Shown in pieces: positions 10,306 to 18,575 of a stretch of DNA of 64,000 bases (within the stretch, counting starts at the first letter, position 1; every line of letters begins with the position of its first letter). Both the position numbers and the translations under genes were made by a program. Location of the stretch: the NCBI RefSeq assembly GCF_000013345.1, contig NC_007777.1:496001-560000 (forward strand), given 5' to 3'. A model generated the notes under the pieces. The model made no database searches, had not been told where the DNA came from, and worked only from the letters and a program-made list of their open reading frames with translations. Source of the stretch: Frankia casuarinae. GTDB taxonomy: Bacteria; Actinomycetota; Actinomycetes; Frankiales; Frankiaceae.

Positions 10306-12054
10306 TCAGGTGGGGACGGCAGCCAGGGCGCCGGTGTGGTGGAGATGGTCCCGGGCAGCCTGGATGGCCGACGGGGTGGAGTCGAACAGGCGTCCCTGGC
10401 CGCGCAGCCGGTCCACCAGACCGACGGCGGCCACCGCTTTGGCATGCTCGGGTCGCAGCCCCGACACATACACCTTGACGCCGCGGTGTTCGAGCCGGTC
10501 GATGACGTCGCGCAGGACGAGGGCGCCGGTGCCGTCGACGGCGCTGACCCGGGACAGCCGGAGGATGAGGATCTCGACGTCGGCCACCTCGGTGAGCTCC
10601 AGCAGGAAGCGGTGGGCGGCGGCGAAGAACAGGGGGCCGTCGATACGGTAGGCGACGATGTGCTCGGCGAGTAGCGCGTGTTCGGAATCGTGATGATCGC
10701 CGGGGTCCAGCGGCACCTCCTCGACCCGCGCGGTTCGGGCGATTGCGCGCAGGGCGAGGGCGCCGGCGACCGCGAGGCCGAGGACGACGGCGATGACGAG
10801 GTCGAGCGCCAGGGTCGCCCCGGCGGTCAGCGCCATGACCAGGGCATCGGAGTGTGACGCACGGCCGAGGGTGCGCAACGAGGAGACCTCGACCATCCGC
10901 ACCGCCGTGGCGAGCAGAACACCGGCGAGCGCGGCGAGCGGGATGCGCGCGACCAGGGGAGCGGCTGCGAGCATCACCCCGGCGAGGACCACGGCGTGCG
11001 CGAGGGCGGCGAGCCGGGACGAGGCACCCGAGCGGACGTTGACCGCGGTGCGGGCGATCGCGCCGGTGGCGGGCACCCCGCCGAACAGCGGGACGGCGAG
11101 GTTGGCCAGCCCTTGGCCGAATAGCTCCCGGTCGGGGTCGTGGTTCTGGCCGACGGTCATCCCGTCGGCCACACTGGCCGAGAGCAGGCTCTCCAAGGCT
11201 GCGAGCGCGGCCACGGCGACGGCGGCCGTGGCGAGCGTCGGGATCGCGGTGATGTCGAGGAAGCCGAGCGAGGGACCGGGCAGGGTGGCGGGGATTGCGC
11301 CGAGGGTCGTGACGTCCCACTCGCGGGCCGTGACGAGGGCCGTCGCGAGGGCCACGGCGAGCAGCGAGAACGGGACCGTGGGCCGCAGCCGGGCGCCGAC
11401 CAGCATCGTCGCCGCGACGCCGACGGCGAGCGCCAGCGCGAGCCAGTGCGGCCGGTGGACGAAGTCGGCCACGGCCGCCCAGGCCACGCCGGTCACCCGG
11501 TCACCGTTTCGGGCGTGCACCCCCAGGGCCGAGGGAACCTGCTGAAGGAAGATCACCGCGGCGATGCCGACGGTGAATCCCTCCACCACGGGCGCCGGCA
11601 CATATCGCACGGAGCGGCCGACCCGCAGGACCGCGAGCGCGAGCAGGATCATCCCGGCGAGCAGCCCGACGGTCAGCACACCAGCCGGCCCGTGCCGGTG
11701 CACGATCGGCACGAGCACGACGGTCATCGCGCCGGTCGGCCCGGACACCTGCAGGTTCGACCCGCCGAAGACCGCCGCGAGAGCACCCGCCACGATCGCC
11801 GTCACCAGTCCGGCGGCCGCGCCGAGGCCGGAGGAGACCCCGAATCCCAGCGCGAGCGGCAGCGCGACCACCGCGACGGTCATCCCCGCGAGCAGGTCAC
11901 GGCCTGGCTGGCGGCGCATGCTCTCGATATCGGCCCGGCCGGGCAGGAGCCGGCCGAGTTCCAGCCGGCCGAGTGGCCTGGGCCAGCGTGACGGGGCCGT
12001 CCTTATGGGGGCGGGGCAGTGGGGCCGGGGGTCCTCGGCCTGCCCCGTCGTCAT
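10306..12054 (-). CDS. SulP-family anion transporter with STAS domain
   Basis: Predicted sulfate/bicarbonate-type anion transporter of the SLC26/SulP family. The 582-residue product has a cytoplasmic N-terminus, 10-12 hydrophobic segments starting at LLAGMTVAVVALPLALGFGV, the family phrase NLQVSGPTGAMTVVL, and a C-terminal STAS domain (about residues 450-560; ILILRLSRVSAVDGTGALVL). The start was placed at the ATG at 12054 with GGGAGGA about 17 nt upstream. The upstream extension of the same frame is AT-rich promoter sequence. It diverges from an ArsR-type regulator, and an almost perfect operator-like palindrome lies 40 bp upstream, so expression is probably controlled by that regulator. Confidence 0.88.
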   Translation of the reverse strand: MTTGQAEDPRPHCPAPIRTAPSRWPRPLGRLELGRLLPGRADIESMRRQPGRDLLAGMTVAVVALPLALGFGVSSGLGAAAGLVTAIVAGALAAVFGGSNLQVSGPTGAMTVVLVPIVHRHGPAGVLTVGLLAGMILLALAVLRVGRSVRYVPAPVVEGFTVGIAAVIFLQQVPSALGVHARNGDRVTGVAWAAVADFVHRPHWLALALAVGVAATMLVGARLRPTVPFSLLAVALATALVTAREWDVTTLGAIPATLPGPSLGFLDITAIPTLATAAVAVAALAALESLLSASVADGMTVGQNHDPDRELFGQGLANLAVPLFGGVPATGAIARTAVNVRSGASSRLAALAHAVVLAGVMLAAAPLVARIPLAALAGVLLATAVRMVEVSSLRTLGRASHSDALVMALTAGATLALDLVIAVVLGLAVAGALALRAIARTARVEEVPLDPGDHHDSEHALLAEHIVAYRIDGPLFFAAAHRFLLELTEVADVEILILRLSRVSAVDGTGALVLRDVIDRLEHRGVKVYVSGLRPEHAKAVAAVGLVDRLRGQGRLFDSTPSAIQAARDHLHHTGALAAVPT

Positions 12055-12092
12055 CTCGATGCGGATCCGATCCTCCCATATACTGGGATGAA

Positions 12093-12114
12093 AAATTGAA
12101 GGTTTCTTCAATTT
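12093..12114. promoter_or_regulatory. Perfect palindrome, candidate ArsR operator for SulP
   Basis: AAATTGAAG (12093-12101) and CTTCAATTT (12106-12114) form a 9-bp perfect inverted repeat around a 4-bp centre. ArsR/SmtB operators typically carry TTCAA-type half-sites in an AT-rich palindrome, and an ArsR-like gene is divergently encoded 280 bp away. Position is 39 bp upstream of the SulP start. The surrounding 12055-12395 gap is AT-rich for this genome and holds no other gene that I can see. Confidence 0.6.
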
Positions 12115-12395
12115 ACATGCTAAAAAGTATGGAGTGGGCGAGATCTCGGACACAGCGGCCCCCGCAGAGCCGTGCCGTGCGATAAAGAGCTGTTTCCCGA
12201 CTCCGAAGTGTGGTAACGAACAGTTGATAAATTCTGTAACTGGCGGGGAGGTCGCCATCGGGCGCGAACGGGTCGTGGCGCTACTCACCGTGCCGGCGTG
12301 ATCTCTGGGTGGGCGGTCGCCGGTACTCCGGCCAGGCCGGTACCTCGGCCGGTAGGCCTCGGCCGGAGCTGCGTGGGGTCGACGGGAGGTGGCTC

Positions 12396-12743
12396 GTGAC
12401 GAGGCGGGTTCCGCTGTACCAGGCTAAAGCGGAGTTTTTTCGCATGCTTGGCCATCCGGTGCGAATTAGGGTGCTGGAGTTGCTGCAGGACGGGCCGATG
12501 CCGGTGCGGGATCTCCTGGCCGCGATCGAGGTGGAGTCGTCGAACCTTTCCCAACAGCTCGCGGTGCTGCGCCGGTCCGGGATCGTGACCGCGACGCGGG
12601 ACGGCCCGACGGTGGTGTACGCGCTCGCGGGCGGGGACGTGGCGGAGCTGATGCGCGCGGCCCGGCGGATTCTGACCGAGATGGCGGCCGGGCAGGCCGG
12701 ACTGTTGGCCGAGTTGCGCGAAGCGGAGACAAGCCCCTCATGA
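12396..12743 (+). CDS. ArsR-family winged-helix regulator
   Basis: The 115-residue protein is a single winged helix: FFRMLGHPVRIRVLELLQDG, then recognition helix region VESSNLSQQLAVLRRSGIV and wing RDGPTVVYALAG. This is the ArsR/SmtB fold. No obvious CxC metal-site pair is visible in the recognition helix, so the signal may not be a classic metal ion. Start GTG at 12396 has GGGAGG 8 nt upstream. Being divergent from the SulP gene with an intervening palindrome, it most likely regulates that transporter. Confidence 0.87.
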   Translation: MTRRVPLYQAKAEFFRMLGHPVRIRVLELLQDGPMPVRDLLAAIEVESSNLSQQLAVLRRSGIVTATRDGPTVVYALAGGDVAELMRAARRILTEMAAGQAGLLAELREAETSPS

Positions 12744-12870
12744 GCATGAAATGTGGTGGACCGATGCCCGGGACTCCCGCAGGTGGGACTCCCGCGGAGG
12801 GGAGCCCCGCCGAGGGGCCGGCTGGGGGACCGGCGCGCACCGGACGGAGTCGGGCACGGGTGGAGCCGGC

Positions 12871-14115
12871 GTGACGCCCCCTGGTCCGGCCGGTCCGGCC
12901 GGTTCAGCCGGAGTCAACCCCGCCTACAGCGTCACGGTCCGCGTTCCGCACCGGGCCACGATGATCATCGAGGCGGTCGTCGCCGCAGCCCCCGGCCCCG
13001 TGACGTGCTACGCGGACGAGCCGGACCCCGGGGGCGGCCGGCGGATCACGTTGGATGCCGACAGCGGGTCCACATTGACCTGGCTGGTCCGGGCGCTGCG
13101 GGAGCGGCTGGGTGCCGACCTGTTGCAGACCGAGGATCCCGTCTTCACCGTCGCGTCGACCGGCAAACTCGCCCAGTGTCTCCGCGCGTCGGTCACGACC
13201 GGTCACGATCTTGCGTTGTTGGACGCTGACGCCGACCGCCGCGTCATCAGTCACCTGGCCATGCACCCGACGCACACCGACCGGTTCACCGGCCGGCCGC
13301 GTCGAGTGGCGCTGCTCACCGACGGCAGCGCCGTCTTGGACTTTGAGCCGCTGGCCGCCGAGGCGGCCCTGCCAGCGGTCGAGTCCCAGGCGGTCCACCT
13401 ACACCGGGCGACCGGGTTCGACGTCATCCCCATGCCGATCGCAGCCCGTACCGCCGCCGAGCTCGCCGCGGCGATCGGCATGATCGCTCCGGGATTCGCC
13501 GCCACCGTCCTGGTCCACACGCATGTCCGCCGCATCGACGCCGCCCGCGCCGCGCTGCGGTCCGCCGCCCCGCATCTGCTGCTCGACACCGTCAACGACG
13601 GTCTCGCCGTCGCCGCCGCGGCCGCGGTCCTCAACCATCTCCGGGCGCGTGACATCGCGCCGGGGCGGGCCCGCGTCGCCGTCGTGGACCCGGCTCGGGG
13701 CGGCGATCTCGCCGGCTTACTGATCGGTGTCGGCCTCCACGAGATCACCCTCTACGATCCGGTCGACTACGGCATCCAGCCGCTGCACCTGCTTGCCCCC
13801 GAACTCGATCTGATCGTCGACCTGATCGGCTTGGCGGCGCCGCCCAAGGGCGTTCCCGTCCTGCGGATCCGCCCGGAGACGCCCCCTCCGCTGGCCCGCG
13901 CCACCTCGGGCCCGCGTCCGCTGCACGCGCTGCCCGGACTGCTGCGGGCGGTCGTCACCACTCGCCGCCCGGTCACCCCCGCTGCCCGCCTCGCCGCCGT
14001 GCACGCCCTCGTCGGTCAGACGCCGCCCGGCAGCGTGCTGCCTCCCCTCGACCATCCACGGCTAGCCCCCGCCGTTGCCGCGGCAGCCACCCACGCCCTC
14101 ACCGCGCAGGAGTAG
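12871..14115 (+). CDS. Malic-enzyme-like protein lacking catalytic residues
   Basis: No enzyme function can be assigned. The 414-residue product aligns by eye with ACT-domain-containing malic enzymes: an N-terminal ACT-like stretch (YSVTVRVPHRATMIIEAVV), then RVALLTDGSAVLDFEPLAAE and AALPAVESQAVHLHRATGFD, which parallel the family's VAVVTDGSAVLGLGNLGP and AALPVMEGKAALFKRFAGVD. The catalytic Tyr of AYTPGVA, the Lys of EGKAALF (here ESQAVHL) and the metal-binding EDI and FHDDQHGTA motifs (here LLDTVNDGLAV) are replaced. A nucleotide-binding-like region follows (VAVVDPARGGDLAGLL). Start is uncertain (GTG 12871, or ATG 12751 in the same frame). Likely a pseudoenzyme with a ligand-sensing role, but this is inference. 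Confidence 0.6.
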   Translation: MTPPGPAGPAGSAGVNPAYSVTVRVPHRATMIIEAVVAAAPGPVTCYADEPDPGGGRRITLDADSGSTLTWLVRALRERLGADLLQTEDPVFTVASTGKLAQCLRASVTTGHDLALLDADADRRVISHLAMHPTHTDRFTGRPRRVALLTDGSAVLDFEPLAAEAALPAVESQAVHLHRATGFDVIPMPIAARTAAELAAAIGMIAPGFAATVLVHTHVRRIDAARAALRSAAPHLLLDTVNDGLAVAAAAAVLNHLRARDIAPGRARVAVVDPARGGDLAGLLIGVGLHEITLYDPVDYGIQPLHLLAPELDLIVDLIGLAAPPKGVPVLRIRPETPPPLARATSGPRPLHALPGLLRAVVTTRRPVTPAARLAAVHALVGQTPPGSVLPPLDHPRLAPAVAAAATHALTAQE

Positions 14116-14646
14116 CTCACCGCGCTCCCGGCGGAGGTGGTCGCCTGGAGGTGGTCACCTGGTAGGGGGTGGTGGGGCCCGCCACTGCCAGGCCCACCGA
14201 CAGGTCCACTGCCAGGCCCATCGGCGAATCCCGGCGGATGATCGTCCGTTGGGAGGACCGTTCCTCATGAACGGGATGAACGGGGTGCGTTGTCATGGGC
14301 GGCACTCTCCCGCCGGCATTGCGGATGCGGAAGTACGACGGCCCCGGTCCGATCTTTGCGGCATATCACTCAAAAATATCCTAAAGGGTCATACGGCCAT
14401 ATTCCAGCAATGCGCCACCCTGCTTCTTCGGCCTGCCGGGAAGCCCGAGTCGGACCGACACGGCCGAGGAACCGACACGGCCGAGGAGATGACACCGGGC
14501 CGAGGGCGCTCGTGCGTCCGACGCCGGCCGGCCCGGCGCTGGGGAGTTCCACGTCGCGGGTGGCCTGGTCACGTCGGGAAGGGGATACGAACGCCACTTC
14601 GCGTGACCAGTCATCCGAAGAGTCGTTCCCGGTCCGGCGGGACGTC
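14116..14646. other. 531-bp gap without a convincing gene
   Basis: Holds imperfect repeats of ggaggtggtc and ccactgccaggccca near 14140-14225 and of acacggccgagg near 14458-14490, and an AT-rich patch at 14355-14405 that may be promoter DNA. No ORF with homology was seen on either strand. It separates the malic-enzyme-like gene from the AHBA region. Confidence 0.5.
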
Positions 14647-15087
14647 TCAGCTCGGCGCGGGGACGAGGTCCAGCAGCGCCTGAGCGGCAAGCTCGTATCC
14701 GAGGGCCCCCAGGCCGACGATCACTCCCCGGGCGAGTGCCGAGAGAATGGATTCGTGCCGGAAGGACTCCCGAGCCCAGACATTGGAGAGATGGACCTCG
14801 ATCCACGGGTTCGGATAATTGGCCAAAGCGTCACGAAGGCTCCAGCCGTACATCATCAGCGCACCTGGATTGACGATCGCACCGATCGAGTCGTAATTAT
14901 CCTGAATAGTGTGGATCAATTCACCTTCGGATTCACGTTGTACGGAGACAAGTTTCCATCCGCGGTCCGAGATCCGAGCCGCGACGGCCGCCTCGATATC
15001 GGCCAGTGTCGCCGTGCCGTAGACTTCCGGCTGGCGTCGGCCGAGTATGCCCAGATTGGGGCCATTCAGGAGAAGTAGCGTGGTCAC
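14647..15087 (-). CDS. rifJ: Aminodehydroquinate dehydratase (RifJ-like, type II DHQase)
   Basis: Predicted to convert aminodehydroquinate to aminodehydroshikimate in AHBA synthesis. The 146-residue type II dehydroquinase has NGPNLGILGRRQPEVYG (with the loop Arg and catalytic Tyr), SEGELIHTIQ, the anionic-site motif VNPGALMM, and EVHLSNVWARESFRHES (catalytic His). The His normally found in the INPGAxTH motif is Met here, which separates it from housekeeping AroQ. It lies divergent from the AHBA synthase gene, with the rest of the AHBA set beside it. Housekeeping shikimate function cannot be excluded from sequence alone, but context favours RifJ. Confidence 0.82.
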   Translation of the reverse strand: MTTLLLLNGPNLGILGRRQPEVYGTATLADIEAAVAARISDRGWKLVSVQRESEGELIHTIQDNYDSIGAIVNPGALMMYGWSLRDALANYPNPWIEVHLSNVWARESFRHESILSALARGVIVGLGALGYELAAQALLDLVPAPS

Positions 15088-15411
15088 GGCGCCTCACAGA
15101 CATGCTGGCCGGCTCGATGGTCGGCGTTTCTGATCCGGAACCCCACATTTATAGCAAAGCCACCTGCTGGACACCCGCAAGCAGAAAGGGCCAGCTGGGG
15201 TGTTCTTCTCAAGTCTATCTGTAGTCAGTCCGTTGATATTAGCGTGTCATGTCCGGGGGCGATGGGGAACCCGGGGGTACCGAGGTACCGTCCGTCATGC
15301 ATCCTCTCGCGTAGATTCCTTCGCCGATCGCGATAATGGAACCGTCGACGGAACCTCGATCCCGGCGCGAAGAACAACGATACGGTCACGGGCAAGAAAA
15401 GGGTGGGGATC
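15088..15411. promoter_or_regulatory. Divergent promoter region between rifJ-like and rifK-like genes
   Basis: A 324-bp AT-richer gap that must carry the promoters for both transcription directions. It contains an isolated double palindrome (GGTACC, 2 bp, GGTACC at 15276-15289). No clear -35/-10 pair could be fixed by eye, and no additional gene is seen. Confidence 0.5.
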
Positions 15412-16578
15412 ATGATCGGTAGAGCACGGCCAGCGCCGGAGTTGCCGGCCTGGCCGCAGTACTCCGACGAGGAGCGCGGTGGTCTGATCCGGGCGTTGGA
15501 ACAGGGCCAGTGGTGGCGCATGGGCGGCAGTGAGGTCGACGCTTTCGAGCGGGAATTCGCTGCCTACCACGGGGCCGGCTACGCCCTCGCCGTAACCAAC
15601 GGGACGCACGCGTTGGAGCTCGCGTTGCAGGTCCTGGGGGTTGGACCCGGCAGTGAGGTCATCGTGCCGGCGTTCACCTTCATCTCCTCCTCGCAGGCGG
15701 CCCAGCGCCTCGGCGCGGTGGCCGTGCCGGTCGACATCGACCCGGGCACGTACTGCATCGGGGTCACCGCCGCGGCGGCCGCGGTGACCCCGCGCACTCG
15801 GGCGATCATGCCGGTGCATATGGCGGGCCAGGTCTGCGACATGGACGCCCTGGCGAAGCTGTCCGCGGATGCCGGGGTTCCGCTGATCCAGGACGCGGCG
15901 CACGCGCACGGTGCGCAGTGGCAGGGTAAGAAGCTCGGCGAGCTGGGCTCGGTGGCGGCGTTCAGCTTCCAGAACGGCAAGCTCATGACCGCCGGCGAGG
16001 GCGGCGCCGTCACCTTCCCCGACGCCGAGCTGTACGAACTCGGCTTCCTGCGGCACAGTTGCGGGCGGCCACGCACGGACCGCCGGTACCTCCACCAGAC
16101 CTCCGGGTCGAATTTCCGGCTCAACGAGTTCTCCGCCGCGGTCCTGCGTGCCCAGCTCGGCCGCCTGGCCGGCCAGATTGACACGCGTGAGGAGCGCTGG
16201 CCGGTGCTGGCGGGCGCGCTTGCCGACATCCCGGGCGTCGTCCCGCAGGGCCGCGACGACCGGTGTGACCGCAATCCGCACTACATGGCGATGTTCCGGT
16301 TGCCCGGGTTCAGTGAGGAGCGCCGCAACGCGTTCGTCGACGCCCTTGTGGACCGCGGGCTGCCCGCTTTCGCCGCGTTCCGGGCGATCTACCGGTCCAA
16401 CGGCTTCTGGGAGACCGGCGCCCCGGACGAAACGGTGGACGAGATCGCGAAGCGCTGCCCGAACACCGAGGCGATCAGCGCGGACGGCGTCTGGCTGCAC
16501 CATCGGACGTTGCTCGGCACCGAAGAACAGATGCACCAGGTCGCGGCCATCGTGGCCGAGACCCTGGCCGAGCTGTGA
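15412..16578 (+). CDS. rifK: 3-amino-5-hydroxybenzoate (AHBA) synthase
   Basis: PLP enzyme that aromatises aminodehydroshikimate to AHBA; with the adjacent oxidoreductase it also acts in kanosamine formation. The 388-residue product is the same length as RifK and shares its hallmarks: PAWPQYSDEERGGLIRALEQ, EQGQWWRMGG, AVTNGTHALELALQVLGVG, DAAHAHGAQWQGK, the PLP-lysine site SFQNGKLMTAGEGGAV and the late motif VWLHHRTLLG. This phrase set distinguishes AHBA synthases from other DegT/DnrJ/EryC1 sugar aminotransferases. ATG 15412 follows a purine-rich stretch; the GTG at 15403 is an alternative. Its stop overlaps the next start by 4 bp (GTGA). Confidence 0.95.
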   Translation: MIGRARPAPELPAWPQYSDEERGGLIRALEQGQWWRMGGSEVDAFEREFAAYHGAGYALAVTNGTHALELALQVLGVGPGSEVIVPAFTFISSSQAAQRLGAVAVPVDIDPGTYCIGVTAAAAAVTPRTRAIMPVHMAGQVCDMDALAKLSADAGVPLIQDAAHAHGAQWQGKKLGELGSVAAFSFQNGKLMTAGEGGAVTFPDAELYELGFLRHSCGRPRTDRRYLHQTSGSNFRLNEFSAAVLRAQLGRLAGQIDTREERWPVLAGALADIPGVVPQGRDDRCDRNPHYMAMFRLPGFSEERRNAFVDALVDRGLPAFAAFRAIYRSNGFWETGAPDETVDEIAKRCPNTEAISADGVWLHHRTLLGTEEQMHQVAAIVAETLAEL

Positions 16579-17705
16579 GCCGAGGCGAGACCGGCAACCC
16601 CACGCGGACTCCGCTGCGGGTCGCCGTGGTGGGGCTGGGCTGGGCCGGCCGGTCGATCTGGCTTCCCCGGCTGCGAGAACACCCGGAGTTCGTCGTGGTC
16701 ACGGCCGTCGATTCCGATTCCGGGGCCCGCCGGGCGGCGGCCGGGGCCGACCCGGGCCTGGCCGTGCTCGCCGACGTCGACGAGATCGACCGGACTCAGG
16801 TCGACCTCGCGGTCGTGGCGGTGCCCAACCACCGGCACGCCGACATCGCAGCCCGGCTGCTGAGCGCCGGTATTCCGGTTTTCCTGGAGAAGCCGGTGTG
16901 CCTGAGCTCGGCCGAGGCCGACCGGCTCGCGGCGGCCGAGCGCGCGGGCGACACCATCCTGCTCGCTGGGAGCGCCGCGCGGTACCGGGCGGATGTCAGC
17001 CGGCTCTACGAGCTCGCCGACGGGCTCGGTGCCATCCGGCACGTCGATCTCGCCTGGATCCGGGCCCGGGGCATTCCCGACGCCGGTGGCTGGTTCACCC
17101 GGCGGGACCTCTCCGGCGGCGGAGCCCTGGTAGACCTCGGCTGGCACCTGCTCGACACCCTCACCCCGCTGCTGGGCAGCGTCCGTTTCCAGCAGGTGGT
17201 CGGGACGATCTCGGACGACTTCGTCAGCGACGGCTCCTGGGTGGCCTCCTGGCGTCACGACGATGGCACCGGGCCGGCTGTCGGCGTCGGCGGTGACGTC
17301 GAGGACACCGCACGTGGCTTCCTGGTCACCGAGAACGGGGTCTCGGTGTCGTTGCGGGCGAGCTGGGCCTCGCACGAGGCCCGGGACGTCACCCTGATCA
17401 ACGTCGAGGGTGCCGCGGGCACCGCGTCGCTGCGCTGCACGTTCGGTTTCGGTCCAAACCGGCAGGATCGTTCGGTTCTGACCCGCACCCGGGCCGGCGA
17501 GACCGTGGCGGTGCCTGTGCCCGACGAACCGATCGGAACGGAGTACCGCCGCCAGCTCGATGAACTGCCCGCGCTGCTGGCGGATCCCGCGTCCCGGGGG
17601 CGGGCGATCGAGGAGGTCCGCCCGACGATCGCCGCCATCGAGAGGTTCTACGACTCCGCGCGCTCGCACCGGTCCGTCGCGCCGCTCGCGCACGCGACTC
17701 GCTGA
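16575..17705 (+). CDS. rifL: GFO/IDH/MocA oxidoreductase (RifL-like)
   Basis: NAD(P)-dependent oxidoreductase that pairs with AHBA synthase to make 3-amino-3-deoxyglucose nucleotide (kanosamine precursor). The 376-residue product opens with a Rossmann motif (LRVAVVGLGWAGRSIWLP), has the family Lys in FLEKPVCLSSAEA and GGGALVDLGWHLLDTL in the C-terminal substrate domain. The GTG start overlaps the AHBA synthase stop (GTGA), and the gene is followed 78 bp later by a RifM-like phosphatase, the same order rifK-L-M as in the rifamycin cluster. A 12-bp unit (cacgacctgtgt) is duplicated at 17717-17740 just after the stop. Confidence 0.88.
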   Translation: MSRGETGNPTRTPLRVAVVGLGWAGRSIWLPRLREHPEFVVVTAVDSDSGARRAAAGADPGLAVLADVDEIDRTQVDLAVVAVPNHRHADIAARLLSAGIPVFLEKPVCLSSAEADRLAAAERAGDTILLAGSAARYRADVSRLYELADGLGAIRHVDLAWIRARGIPDAGGWFTRRDLSGGGALVDLGWHLLDTLTPLLGSVRFQQVVGTISDDFVSDGSWVASWRHDDGTGPAVGVGGDVEDTARGFLVTENGVSVSLRASWASHEARDVTLINVEGAAGTASLRCTFGFGPNRQDRSVLTRTRAGETVAVPVPDEPIGTEYRRQLDELPALLADPASRGRAIEEVRPTIAAIERFYDSARSHRSVAPLAHATR

Positions 17706-17783
17706 GGTCACGCATCCACGACCTGTGTCACGACCTGTGTCACGAATATCGAACGGCACCCAACGTCGAGCCCGGGGGGGCAC

Positions 17784-18575
17784 GTGGGAACTGAGCTGAA
17801 ACCCTGGTCGGCCATGACCACCACCGGGACCGGTGCGGGGACGACCATCGGGACCGGTGCGGCGTCCGGAACACGGAAACGTGCGGTCATCTTCGATCTC
17901 GACGGGGTGCTGGTCGACAGCTTCGGAGTGATGCGGCAGGCGTTCACGATCGCCTACGCCGAGGTCGTGGGTCCCGGCGAGCCCCCGTTCGAGCAGTACA
18001 ACCGGCACCTGGGACGCTACTTCCCGGACATCATGCGGATTATGAATTTGCCGCTGGAGATGGAGGAGCCGTTCGTCCGCGAGAGCTATCGGCTGGCCCA
18101 CCAGGTGGTGCTCTTCGAAGGGGTCGCCGCGCTGCTGCGGAGCCTGCACGAGCGCGGCCTCGGGCTCGCGGTCGCCACCGGCAAGGCGGGTCCACGGGCC
18201 CGGCACCTGCTGGGTGAGCTCGACATTCTGCCGATCTTCGATTATGTCATCGGCTCTGATGAGATCGCCCGTCCCAAGCCGGCGCCGGACATCGTGAACC
18301 GGGCACTTGAGCTGTTGGGCGTGGCGCCGAATGAGGCGATGATGATCGGGGACGCGGTCGCCGACCTGGAGAGCGCGCGTGCGGCCGGCGTGATGGCGGT
18401 GGCCGCGCTGTGGGGCGAGGCGGACGGCGCCGAGCTGGTCGCGGCCGGGCCGGACGCGGTGCTGCGCCGGCCCGCGGAGTTGCTGTCCCTTCTCCGGCCG
18501 CACCCGGTCGAACCCGCCGGCACCGCCGGTGTCCCCGCGGCTCAGGCCAGCCGGCCGATCCTCGCCGGCGACTGA
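17784..18575 (+). CDS. rifM: HAD-family phosphatase (RifM-like)
   Basis: Predicted phosphatase of the AHBA route (dephosphorylation step upstream of kanosamine). Residues 33-260 form a HAD domain: AVIFDLDGVLVDSF (nucleophile and acid Asp), ATGKAGPRAR, and the Lys/Asp motifs SDEIARPKPAPDIV and MMIGDAVADLESARAAGV. Phrases such as NRHLGRYFPDIMRIMNLP are close to RifM. A 30-residue Thr/Gly-rich N-terminal extension (GTG 17784) may be an annotation artefact, as no better in-frame start with a ribosome site was seen. The 3' end overlaps the convergent kinase gene by 34 bp. Confidence 0.85.
   Translation: MGTELKPWSAMTTTGTGAGTTIGTGAASGTRKRAVIFDLDGVLVDSFGVMRQAFTIAYAEVVGPGEPPFEQYNRHLGRYFPDIMRIMNLPLEMEEPFVRESYRLAHQVVLFEGVAALLRSLHERGLGLAVATGKAGPRARHLLGELDILPIFDYVIGSDEIARPKPAPDIVNRALELLGVAPNEAMMIGDAVADLESARAAGVMAVAALWGEADGAELVAAGPDAVLRRPAELLSLLRPHPVEPAGTAGVPAAQASRPILAGD

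Noticed and set aside
8641-14116. aminoDAHP synthase (rifH) or PKS gene near the AHBA island
   Set aside because: All frames with homology here belong to other families; nothing resembles a DAHP synthase or PKS domain.
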